From the NCBI GenBank assembly GCA_900544435.1, contig UQVG01000099.1:1-7304 (forward strand): a DNA stretch of 7,304 nt. The letters run 5' to 3'. The notes under the pieces are model-generated. The model was given only the letters and a program-made list of their open reading frames with translations, did not search any database and was not told where the DNA came from. Of the stretch, positions 1 to 5,826 are shown piece by piece (within the stretch, counting starts at the first letter, position 1; each line of letters opens with the position of its first letter). Both the position numbers and the translations under genes were made by a program. Origin of the DNA: an uncultured Erysipelotrichaceae bacterium. Lineage in GTDB: Bacteria; Bacillota_I; Bacilli_A; Erysipelotrichales; Coprobacillaceae.

Positions 1-196
1 TCAAAAGATGTGTCAGATGGTTAATTAAGTAATCTTTAAAAAAATAAACAAGGATAATAAAAAGATAGATTCCTAACATATAAATAATTAAATCTGTAAG
101 TGTTTGACAAATAATAAAAACAACAAATGTACAGCAGATAAATGATAAATAAAGTAGATATATAGAGTAAGTTTTCTTTAAATAGTCTTTAAACAT
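1..196 (-). CDS. Sensor histidine kinase, BceS-like intramembrane-sensing type (N-terminal fragment, cut by window edge)
   Basis: This reading frame starts at an ATG (196-194) inside the last codons of the response regulator gene and stays open to the window edge, giving 65 codons. The visible part begins MFKDYLKKTYSIY. It holds two hydrophobic stretches, about residues 10-30 and 36-53, separated by only a few polar residues (QTLTD), and then a basic/polar turn (KDYLINHLTH). Two membrane helices with almost no extracellular loop, directly downstream of a BceR-like regulator and overlapping it by 19 nt, is the hallmark of intramembrane-sensing kinases of the BceS/GraS group. These usually sense cell-envelope stress or peptide antibiotics through a partner ABC transporter. 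The dimerisation and ATPase domains lie outside the window, so the kinase call rests on topology and gene order. No good SD is visible (only AAAGGT about 15 nt upstream), so translation is probably coupled to the upstream gene. Confidence 0.72.
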   Translation of the reverse strand, partial: MFKDYLKKTYSIYLLYLSFICCTFVVFIICQTLTDLIIYMLGIYLFIILVYFFKDYLINHLTHLL

Positions 197-861
197 AATA
201 AATACCCAAGACCTTTCTTTGTATGAATAAAATCATGCAACCCTATATCTTCAAGCTTCTTTCTTAGTCGATTGATATTAACGCTTAAGGTATTATCATC
301 AATAAATTGATGATCATCCCATAAATGATTCATTAAATCAACACGAGAAACAATCACTTCAGCATGTTCAAATAAATATTCTAAGATTTTTAACTCATTT
401 TTTGTAAGAATAAGTTCTTTTTGTTGATAAGTGAGTTTTCCTGTTAAAATATCTAAATGGACATCTTGATAAGTAAGTAAATGAAAATCTTTGGAAAAGC
501 TATAAGTTCTTCTAAGAATTGCTTGTAATTTAGCTTGTACAACTTGTAAATCAAAAGGCTTATTGATAAAATCATCCCCACCCATATTCATTGCTAGAAC
601 AATGTTCATATTTTCATTTGCTGAAGAAATAAAAACAATGGGTACTTGTGAGATTTTTCTAATTTCTTGGCACCAATAATAACCATCAAAAAATGGTAAA
701 TGGATATCTAATAAAACAAGATCAGGTTGGAATTCTACAAATTCATCTAGAACATTTTCAAAATCTTCAACATATTTAACATGATAATGATATTTTTCAA
801 AATGTTTTTGTAAACCTTTTGCAATAATCAAATCATCTTCTACAATTAATAATTTATACAT
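178..861 (-). CDS. OmpR-family response regulator, BceR/GraR-like
   Basis: A 227-residue two-domain transcription factor, normal length for the family. Residues 1-120 are a receiver domain: acidic pocket E8/D9/D10, phospho-acceptor D52 in LLDIHLP, switch residue S79 in FISSA, and K101 in NKPFD. Residues about 128-227 are an OmpR/PhoB winged-helix DNA-binding domain (LTKNELKILEYL, a recognition-helix region NTLSVNINRLRKKLE, and the wing GLGYLL). The MNMGGDDFINKPFDL segment resembles BceR-type regulators, which control bacitracin or antimicrobial-peptide ABC transporters. The start is placed at the ATG at 861 because AAGAAGGTGAT lies just upstream and the protein then begins MYKLLIVEDD, as the fold requires. 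An upstream in-frame ATG at 909 would add 16 non-homologous residues and would lie upstream of the likely -10. The gene is cotranscribed with the overlapping kinase gene. Its target genes are not visible here; a transporter operon further left is likely. Confidence 0.93.
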   Translation of the reverse strand: MYKLLIVEDDLIIAKGLQKHFEKYHYHVKYVEDFENVLDEFVEFQPDLVLLDIHLPFFDGYYWCQEIRKISQVPIVFISSANENMNIVLAMNMGGDDFINKPFDLQVVQAKLQAILRRTYSFSKDFHLLTYQDVHLDILTGKLTYQQKELILTKNELKILEYLFEHAEVIVSRVDLMNHLWDDHQFIDDNTLSVNINRLRKKLEDIGLHDFIHTKKGLGYLLCLKTI

Positions 862-880
862 AGCATCACCTTCTTTAAAT

Positions 881-909
881 ATTATATAGAAAAACTTTTC
901 ATTCGTCAC
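881..909 (-). promoter_or_regulatory. Predicted sigma-A promoter of the response regulator/kinase operon
   Basis: Reading leftward, GTGACG (909-904, 4 of 6 matches to TTGACA) is followed after 17 nt by a perfect TATAAT (886-881). Transcription would begin near 874, leaving a very short leader that carries the SD AAGAAGGTGAT in front of the ATG at 861. This placement also argues against the longer ATG-909 start. The call is from sequence only. Confidence 0.6.
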
Positions 910-937
910 CTTACATTTACGTAAGATATGTTATAAT
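910..937 (+). promoter_or_regulatory. Predicted extended -10 promoter of the cupin gene with a palindromic operator candidate
   Basis: A perfect extended -10, TGtTATAAT, occupies 929-937. The -35 is weak (TTACAT at 911-916, 15 nt spacer), as is usual when the TG extension is present. Between them lies the 8-bp palindrome TTACGTAA (917-924), also readable as the inverted repeat CTTAC (910-914)/GTAAG (921-925). The site directly abuts the -35 of the divergent response regulator promoter, so one bound regulator could affect both genes. Which protein binds is unknown. Confidence 0.55.
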
Positions 938-961
938 GAAAAGCGATTGGGGGATATAATA

Positions 962-1291
962 ATGATTTTTGAATATGATGAAAATAATTTAGACAAATTT
1001 GAAAACTTTAAAGGTGGAGAAAAATACATTGAAGCAAAGATGTACTTTGATGGTTTAAATCGTTTTATGATTGGACATATTCCTACTGGTGGAAGTGTTG
1101 GAGAACATGTACATGAAACAAATAGTGAAGTGATTTATGTCATTTCTGGTAATGGTTATGTTATTTATGATGGTCAAAGAGAAGAACTACATAAAGGAAG
1201 TGTTCATTACTGTCCAAAAGGTCATAAACATACAATGGTTAATGATCATGAAGAAGATCTTGTTTATTTTGCAGTTGTACCAGAACAATAA
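962..1291 (+). CDS. Small single-domain cupin protein
   Basis: A 109-residue cytosolic single-domain cupin, a usual size for stand-alone cupins. Both metal-binding motifs are intact. Motif 1 gives H49-x-H51-x4-E56-x6-G63 (HVHETNSEVIYVISG). Motif 2 gives G79-x5-P85-x-G87-x2-H90-x3-N94 (GSVHYCPKGHKHTMVN). The expected metal ligands are therefore H49, H51, E56 and H90. Such proteins include isomerases, dioxygenases and sugar or small-molecule binding proteins, and the sequence alone does not say which. The ATG at 962 is preferred over a TTG at 947 because GGGGGA (949-954) lies 7 nt upstream of the ATG, whereas the TTG frame would translate through that SD. The gene has its own promoter and terminator, so it is probably monocistronic. 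It is divergent from the two-component system, which may or may not control it. Confidence 0.88.
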   Translation: MIFEYDENNLDKFENFKGGEKYIEAKMYFDGLNRFMIGHIPTGGSVGEHVHETNSEVIYVISGNGYVIYDGQREELHKGSVHYCPKGHKHTMVNDHEEDLVYFAVVPEQ

Positions 1292-1322
1292 TTCTTGATT
1301 TTTTGTCAAGAATTTTTATTTT
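1290..1322 (+). terminator. Rho-independent terminator of the cupin gene
   Basis: A perfect 9-bp stem, AATTCTTGA (1290-1298) with TCAAGAATT (1306-1314), has a 7-nt loop (TTTTTTG) and is followed by a T-rich run (TTTTATTTTT). The stem starts at the last base of the cupin stop codon. It is AT-rich, as expected in this genome. A second, all-AT hairpin TTTTTATTT (1313-1321)/AAATAAAAA (1326-1334) follows immediately. Confidence 0.75.
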
Positions 1323-1342
1323 TGTAAATAAAAATGTATAAT
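1313..1342 (+). promoter_or_regulatory. Predicted promoter of the EIIB-ROK gene
   Basis: A perfect -10 TATAAT lies at 1337-1342, preceded by TG at 1335-1336 without the usual one-base gap. The best -35 at an acceptable distance is only TTTTTA (1313-1318, 18-nt spacer). The start codon at 1360 follows, with SD GAGGTGAG (1349-1356). The -35 overlaps the AT hairpin behind the cupin terminator, so this is a moderate call. Confidence 0.45.
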
Positions 1343-1359
1343 AAAAGCGAGGTGAGAGT

Positions 1360-2754
1360 ATGGATTCCTTTTTAAAAGAGATTGATACAGAATTATTAAA
1401 AAAATGGTTATTGAATCAAAATGAAGAAAATTGGGATGTTAAGGAAGTTAATGATAATATTGTGATTGAAACAAAGTATGGAATTGGTTCAATTAATTTC
1501 TATCCTGATTGTATGATTGAACTAGATGTTGAAAATAAGATTACCAAAGAAAAAGTCTTTTTTATTCATTTTCAAATGAATAATTTTCATCATGCTTTGG
1601 GTTTACTTTATGATATGCGTCTTTGTTTACAAACACTCACAACATCGACTAAAACAAAAGTATTATTATCTTGTACAAGTGGACTTACAACAGGTTTTTT
1701 TGCTGAAAAGTTAAATGAAGGAGTTCAATTATTAAATAAAGATTTTGAATTTAATGCAGTTTCTTATGGAAATCTTTATGAAGCAGCTAAAAATTATGAT
1801 GTCATCTTACTAGCTCCACAAGTATCTTTCCGTTTATCTGAAGTTGAAGGAGTTTTAAAAGATAAACGTGTTTATGCTTTATCACCTACTTTATTTGGTA
1901 AATATGATGTAGGTAATACAATTGCTTTTTTAGAAGATGAACTTTTTAAAGAAAAAAAGATTCAAAATCATCAAGAAAGTCCTTTACCTATTAAACAAAC
2001 TTTGAAAGCACATCATCAAGTTTTAGCTTTAGCTTTTATTCAATTAGATCAAAAAGTAAGACTTGTCAGTCGTTTATATGATGAAAATGATGTTATTTTA
2101 GAAGATTTTGAAGTTTATAAAAATGTTATTTCAGTGGATGATATTGTTGATTTAATTAATACGATTTTATATGAATATCCTGATATTGAACTTATTAGTT
2201 TATCACTTCCAGGAGTTGTTTATAATGGGGTGGTTACTTTAAAAAAATATGGTTTGAATGAATGTCATTTACAAGCTTTCTTAGAAGAAAAGTATACGCA
2301 AAAGATTGTCATCAATAATGATGTTAATACGATTGTGATGGGATATTTTGCTTCACAAGATGAATATGAGTCAGTTTCTTTCTTATATCAAGCGCGTATT
2401 GGTGGAACTGGTGGTGTAGGACATATTCATCGAGGACATTTAATTAAAGGAAGACATAATATTGCTGGTGAAATTCAATATTTACCAATTTCTTTTAGTA
2501 AGAATTACCAAGAAATAAAAAAGACACCAGAAGGAGCGCTTGAGTGGACAACAAAATATTGTTTAGGGATTACATCGATGGTCGCACCGGATGCGATTAT
2601 TATTTATAATAAATTAGTAACGAATAGTGAAGATGTTAAAAAAGAAATGGAAAAGTATATGCCAAGTAGTTATATTCCAGATCTTATTAAGATAGAAAGT
2701 TTAAAGGAATATATGTTGATTGGATGTATTTTGTTAGGATTAAAAGAAATGTAA
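1360..2754 (+). CDS. Three-part PTS EIIB-ROK fusion protein, probable sugar-responsive sensor
   Basis: A 464-residue protein with three parts. Residues 1-98 form an acidic/aromatic alpha-beta region I cannot assign; it does not look like a winged helix. Residues 99-195 match PTS EIIB of the lactose/cellobiose class (compare ChbB). The phosphocysteine loop is LLSCTSGLTT with C105, followed by VILLAPQVSFRL and a terminal LFGKYDVG segment. Residues about 220-464 have ROK (repressor/ORF/kinase) features: LSLPGVV at 281-287, NNDVN with the catalytic-type D321, and the glycine-rich IGGTGGVG (347-354) leading to IAGEIQYL. The N-terminal DxGGT phosphate motif is replaced (AFIQLD), the histidine of GEIGH is Y374, and no CxCGxxGC zinc motif is present. 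Glucokinase-type activity is therefore doubtful. I infer a soluble sensor whose ROK-like domain responds to PTS phosphorylation at C105 or to sugar. No PTS permease gene is adjacent. SD GAGGTGAG precedes the ATG. Confidence 0.8.
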   Translation: MDSFLKEIDTELLKKWLLNQNEENWDVKEVNDNIVIETKYGIGSINFYPDCMIELDVENKITKEKVFFIHFQMNNFHHALGLLYDMRLCLQTLTTSTKTKVLLSCTSGLTTGFFAEKLNEGVQLLNKDFEFNAVSYGNLYEAAKNYDVILLAPQVSFRLSEVEGVLKDKRVYALSPTLFGKYDVGNTIAFLEDELFKEKKIQNHQESPLPIKQTLKAHHQVLALAFIQLDQKVRLVSRLYDENDVILEDFEVYKNVISVDDIVDLINTILYEYPDIELISLSLPGVVYNGVVTLKKYGLNECHLQAFLEEKYTQKIVINNDVNTIVMGYFASQDEYESVSFLYQARIGGTGGVGHIHRGHLIKGRHNIAGEIQYLPISFSKNYQEIKKTPEGALEWTTKYCLGITSMVAPDAIIIYNKLVTNSEDVKKEMEKYMPSSYIPDLIKIESLKEYMLIGCILLGLKEM

Positions 2755-2755
2755 G

Positions 2756-2785
2756 AGGTATCTTTTTAAAAAGATACCTTTTTTT
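2756..2785 (+). terminator. Strong Rho-independent terminator after the EIIB-ROK gene
   Basis: A perfect 24-bp palindrome, AGGTATCTTTTT (2756-2767) with AAAAAGATACCT (2768-2779), starts one base after the stop codon and runs into seven T residues (2779-2785). It separates the EIIB-ROK gene from the NAD operon, which then has its own promoter. Confidence 0.9.
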
Positions 2786-2796
2786 ACATTTAATTA

Positions 2797-2820
2797 TGAC
2801 AACTGTCTTGTCAGATGTAA
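2797..2820 (+). promoter_or_regulatory. Candidate NiaR operator of the NAD operon
   Basis: The imperfect dyad ACAACTGTCTTGTCAGATGT (2799-2818) has 14 of 20 positions in symmetric pairs. By my recollection of the Bacillota NiaR box (ACAGGTGTCTTGACACCTGT), it matches at 15 of 20 positions, including the central TGTCTTG. It contains the -35 element of the nadA promoter (2808-2813), so a bound repressor would exclude RNA polymerase. The niaR gene is the last gene of this same operon, which strongly favours the assignment. The site was recognised by eye, without matrix scoring. Confidence 0.72.
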
Positions 2821-2836
2821 ACAAAAGGAGTATACT
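2808..2836 (+). promoter_or_regulatory. Sigma-A promoter of the nadA-nadB/C-niaR operon
   Basis: TTGTCA (2808-2813, 5 of 6) and TATACT (2831-2836, 5 of 6) are separated by the ideal 17 nt. Transcription should start near 2843, giving a leader of about 19 nt with SD GGGAG (2850-2854) placed 7 nt before the ATG at 2862. The -10 lies in a small palindrome, GAGTATACTC (2828-2837). Confidence 0.8.
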
Positions 2837-2861
2837 CTCCTCGAGAAAAGGGAGAAGTTAT

Positions 2862-3767
2862 ATGGATAATATAGAAAAAATTAAAAAGTTAAAAGAAGAA
2901 AAAAATGCAATTATTTTAGCACATTATTATGTAGATGAAGAAGTACAAAAGATTGCTGATTATATTGGAGATTCGTTTTATCTTGCAAAAGTGGCAAGTC
3001 AAACAGAAGCTGACTGTATTGTTTTTGCAGGGGTTGAATTTATGGGAGAAAGTGCCAAAATCTTAAATCCTAACAAAAAAGTATTGATGCCAGATGCTTT
3101 TGCTGATTGTCCAATGGCACATATGATTACAATTAAAGAAATTAAAGAAATGAGAGAAAAATATGATGATTTAGCTATTGTTTGTTATATCAACTCAACT
3201 GCTGAAATTAAACAATATGCTGATGTATGTGTAACATCATCAAATGCTGTAAAGATTGTTAAAGCTTTACCACAAGAGAATATTTTCTTTATACCAGATC
3301 AAAATTTAGGAGATTTTGTTAGAAGACAAGTTCCTGAAAAAAATATAATGACAAATTATGGACATTGTCCACGTCATACAAATATTACTTTAGATAAATT
3401 AAATGAAGCAAAACAAAAATATCCAGACGCTAAAGTAGCTGTTCATCCAGAATGTAAAAGAGAAATTGTTGAAGCAGCTGATTTTGTAGGAAGTACTTCA
3501 GCAATTATTGACTATGTTGTACAAACAGATGCAAAAGATTTTATTATTGGAACGGTTGATGGTGTTTTCGCAAAAATTAAAGAATTAGCACCAAATAAAG
3601 AATTACACACAATTATGGATGTACAAGTTTGTCCAAATATGAAAAAAGTAACTTTAGAAAAAATCGTAGATGTTTTAGAAAATGAAACAAACGAAGTGAT
3701 TTTAAATGATGATTTTATGCAAAAAGCATTAAGTCCTCTTAAGAAAATGTTGGAACTAGCAAAGTAG
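2862..3767 (+). CDS. nadA: Quinolinate synthase NadA
   Basis: A 301-residue iron-sulfur enzyme of de novo NAD synthesis. It condenses iminoaspartate from NadB with dihydroxyacetone phosphate to give quinolinate. The three cysteines expected to hold the [4Fe-4S] cluster are C83 (DAFADCPMA), C169 (YGHCPRHT) and C257 (VQVCPNMKK), one per pseudo-symmetric domain. Other family signatures are AHYYVDEEVQ with H21 and Y23, YINSTAEIK (109-117), TSSNA (125-129), IPDQNLG (144-150) and HPEC with H195 and E197. The length matches the compact NadA type of about 300 residues. The start is set at the ATG at 2862 because SD GGGAG lies 7 nt upstream. The open frame extends back to 2724, but that stretch crosses a terminator, an operator and the promoter. 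It is the first gene of the operon, and its stop codon overlaps the SD of the next gene. The usual AGCPMADM around the first cysteine reads ADCPMAHM here. Confidence 0.97.
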   Translation: MDNIEKIKKLKEEKNAIILAHYYVDEEVQKIADYIGDSFYLAKVASQTEADCIVFAGVEFMGESAKILNPNKKVLMPDAFADCPMAHMITIKEIKEMREKYDDLAIVCYINSTAEIKQYADVCVTSSNAVKIVKALPQENIFFIPDQNLGDFVRRQVPEKNIMTNYGHCPRHTNITLDKLNEAKQKYPDAKVAVHPECKREIVEAADFVGSTSAIIDYVVQTDAKDFIIGTVDGVFAKIKELAPNKELHTIMDVQVCPNMKKVTLEKIVDVLENETNEVILNDDFMQKALSPLKKMLELAK

Positions 3768-3776
3768 GAGTAGAAT

Positions 3777-5804
3777 ATGAAAACAGATGTATTAATAGTA
3801 GGTAGTGGATGTTCAGCACTTTATATGGCTTTACATTTACCAGAAAATTTAAATATTTTAATGGTTACTAAAAAAGAAGCAGAATTAAGTGATTCATTTT
3901 TAGCACAAGGTGGTATTTGTATGCTTAGAAATGAAGAAGATTATGATAGTTATTTTGAAGATACAATGAAAGCTGGACATTATGAAAATGATGCTTATTC
4001 GGTTGAATTAATGATTAAGTCTTCACCAGATGTTATTCAAGATTTAATGAGCTATGGTGTTGATTTTGAAAGAAATGAAGATGGAAGTCTTGCTTTTACA
4101 AGAGAAGGGGCACATAGTCATAAACGTATTCTTTATCATGAAGATATTACGGGTAAAGAAATCACAAGGCATTTATTGGAAAAAGTAAGAGAAAAGAAGA
4201 ATGTAACACTTTTAGAAAATACACCTTTAGTTGATTTAATTGTTAGAGGTAATGTTGCTTTAGGTGGTGTTATTAAAAGAAATAATCAAGAAGAAAAAGT
4301 ATATGCTAAAAAAGTCGTTCTAGCAACTGGAGGAATTGGTGGACTTTATAAACATTCTACAAATTATCCTCATTTAACTGGAGATGGAATTGAACTTTCT
4401 AAAAAATATCAAATTGAACTTAAGAATTTAGATTATGTACAAATTCATCCAACAACTTTATATACAACTGATCATGAAAGAAGTTTCTTGATTTCAGAAT
4501 CTGTACGTGGAGAAGGTGCTATTCTTTTAGATAAAAATGGAAATCGTTTTGTAAATGAACTTCTTCCAAGAGATGTGGTTGCAGAAGCTATTTTTAAACA
4601 AATGGAAAAAGATCAAACTGATTATGTCTATGAAGATTTAAGACCAATTGGTAAAGAAGAAATTGCTAGCCATTTTCCTCATATCGTTGAACATTGTAAA
4701 GAAAAAGGATATGACGTCTTTAAAGAACCTATTCCTGTTGTACCTGCACAACATTATTTCATGGGTGGTATTAAAGTAGATTATGATAGTCATACAAGCA
4801 TGAAACATTTATATGCTATTGGGGAAACAGCTTGTAATGGTGTTCATGGAAAAAATAGACTTGCAAGTAACTCACTTTTAGAAAGTTTAGTTTTTGCTAA
4901 ACGTGCTGCTAAACGTATTGAAAAAAGTTTAAAGGAGAGAGCTCATTATATGTTTGATCAAACAACTTTAAAATTAAATGTAGATCCACTTATCATCAGT
5001 GCTTTAAAAGAAGATATTACCAGTGAAGATGTTTCTACAAACAGTGTCATGCCTTTTTCTAAAACAGGTGTTGTTGATTTAATTTGTAAAGAAGATGGAA
5101 TTATTTGTGGTTTACAAATATTTGAACGTACTTTCGAATTATTAGATGAAGCGTGTGATGTTGAATTCTTTGTGAGTGATGGTGACCGCGTAGAAAAAGG
5201 ACAACTTTTAGGACGTGTTAAAGGAGATGTTCGTATTTTATTAAGTGGAGAACGTGTGGCTTTAAATTACTTACAAAGAATGAGTGGTATTGCTACTTAT
5301 ACAGCAAATGTTCAAGAATATTTAAAAGATTCATCTATTCGTTTATTAGATACGCGTAAAACAACACCAAATAATCGTATTTTTGAAAAATATGCTGTAA
5401 GAGTCGGTGGTGGACATAATCATCGTTATAATTTAAGTGATGGTGTTTTATTAAAAGATAATCATATTGGTGCTGCTGGTGGGGTCAAAGAAGCTATTAT
5501 GCTTGCTAAAGAATATGCTCCATTTGTTAGAAAAATTGAAATTGAAGTAGAAAATATGGAAATGGTCAAAGAAGCTGTAGAAGCAGGAGCTGATATTATC
5601 ATGTTAGATAATATGGATGATGATATGTTAAAAGAAGCTATTGCTTATATTGATCATCGTGCTGAAATTGAAGTTTCAGGAAATGTCACAAAAGAAAACA
5701 TTGCAAGACTTACAAATTTAGGAGTAGATTATGTTTCAAGCGGTGCTTTAACACATTCTGCACCAATATTAGACCTTTCATTGAAGAATTTACATGTGCT
5801 ATAA
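3777..5804 (+). CDS. nadB/nadC: Fused L-aspartate oxidase (NadB) - nicotinate-nucleotide pyrophosphorylase (NadC)
   Basis: One 675-residue frame carries two consecutive NAD-synthesis enzymes. Residues 1-390 are NadB, an FAD enzyme oxidising L-aspartate to iminoaspartate. It shows a dinucleotide motif GSGCSA (9-14, last glycine replaced by alanine), AQGGI (43-47), TREG with E110, H224 in IHPTTL, R265 in LPRDVV, H326 in AQHYFMGG, and R361 in NRLASNSLLES; these correspond to the known active-site residues. NadB stops right after the helix following that last motif, so the usual C-terminal three-helix domain of about 100 residues is missing. Residues 392-675 are a full-length NadC, which converts quinolinate and PRPP to nicotinate mononucleotide and CO2. 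It carries DTRKTTP (525-531), RVGGGHNHR (542-550), LKDNHI with K560, IEIEVE (587-592), IMLDNM and SSGALTHSAP. SD TAGGAG (3765-3770) overlaps the nadA stop, so translation is coupled. An internal SD and ATG at the junction could also yield free NadC. Confidence 0.95.
   Translation: MKTDVLIVGSGCSALYMALHLPENLNILMVTKKEAELSDSFLAQGGICMLRNEEDYDSYFEDTMKAGHYENDAYSVELMIKSSPDVIQDLMSYGVDFERNEDGSLAFTREGAHSHKRILYHEDITGKEITRHLLEKVREKKNVTLLENTPLVDLIVRGNVALGGVIKRNNQEEKVYAKKVVLATGGIGGLYKHSTNYPHLTGDGIELSKKYQIELKNLDYVQIHPTTLYTTDHERSFLISESVRGEGAILLDKNGNRFVNELLPRDVVAEAIFKQMEKDQTDYVYEDLRPIGKEEIASHFPHIVEHCKEKGYDVFKEPIPVVPAQHYFMGGIKVDYDSHTSMKHLYAIGETACNGVHGKNRLASNSLLESLVFAKRAAKRIEKSLKERAHYMFDQTTLKLNVDPLIISALKEDITSEDVSTNSVMPFSKTGVVDLICKEDGIICGLQIFERTFELLDEACDVEFFVSDGDRVEKGQLLGRVKGDVRILLSGERVALNYLQRMSGIATYTANVQEYLKDSSIRLLDTRKTTPNNRIFEKYAVRVGGGHNHRYNLSDGVLLKDNHIGAAGGVKEAIMLAKEYAPFVRKIEIEVENMEMVKEAVEAGADIIMLDNMDDDMLKEAIAYIDHRAEIEVSGNVTKENIARLTNLGVDYVSSGALTHSAPILDLSLKNLHVL
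4931..4952 (+). promoter_or_regulatory. Internal SD and in-frame ATG at the NadB/NadC junction
   Basis: AAAGGAGAG (4931-4939) lies 12 nt (counted from GGAG) before an in-frame ATG at 4950-4952, which is codon 392 of the fused frame. A protein starting there would have 284 residues, a normal full-length NadC. The site looks like the former nadC ribosome binding site kept after the nadB stop codon was lost, or like a dual-product design. Spacing is longer than ideal, so efficiency is uncertain. Confidence 0.5.
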
Positions 5805-5805
5805 T
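5797..5805 (+). promoter_or_regulatory. Possible internal promoter for niaR
   Basis: A perfect extended -10, TGcTATAAT, overlaps the end of the nadB/nadC frame including its stop codon. No good -35 is present (TTCATT at 5777-5782, 17-nt spacer, 3 of 6). If active, transcription would start near 5812, just before the niaR SD AAGGAGG (5813-5819), giving a basal supply of repressor independent of the operon promoter. The match could be chance in AT-rich DNA. Confidence 0.35.
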
Positions 5806-5826
5806 ATCAATTAAGGAGGGCGAGTT

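Noticed and set aside
862..909. Longer response regulator starting at the ATG at 909 (16 extra residues)
   Set aside because: The extra residues do not belong to the receiver fold, they cross the SD of the ATG at 861, and the start would lie upstream of the predicted -10 (886-881).
947..961. TTG start adding five residues to the cupin
   Set aside because: The GGGGGA SD is correctly spaced for the ATG at 962 and would be inside the longer frame.
1303..1342. TTGTCA at 1303-1308 as -35 for the TATAAT at 1337-1342
   Set aside because: The spacer would be 28 nt, too long for sigma-A, and the hexamer is part of the terminator stem-loop.
2724..2861. Upstream 46-codon extension of the nadA frame overlapping the EIIB-ROK gene end
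   Set aside because: It runs through the terminator, the operator and the nadA promoter, has no NadA similarity, and a good SD precedes the ATG at 2862.
2740..2861. Riboswitch (for example NAD-II or other nad-associated element) in front of nadA
   Set aside because: The predicted transcript leader is only about 19 nt and the upstream hairpin is a simple terminator of the preceding gene; there is no room for an aptamer.
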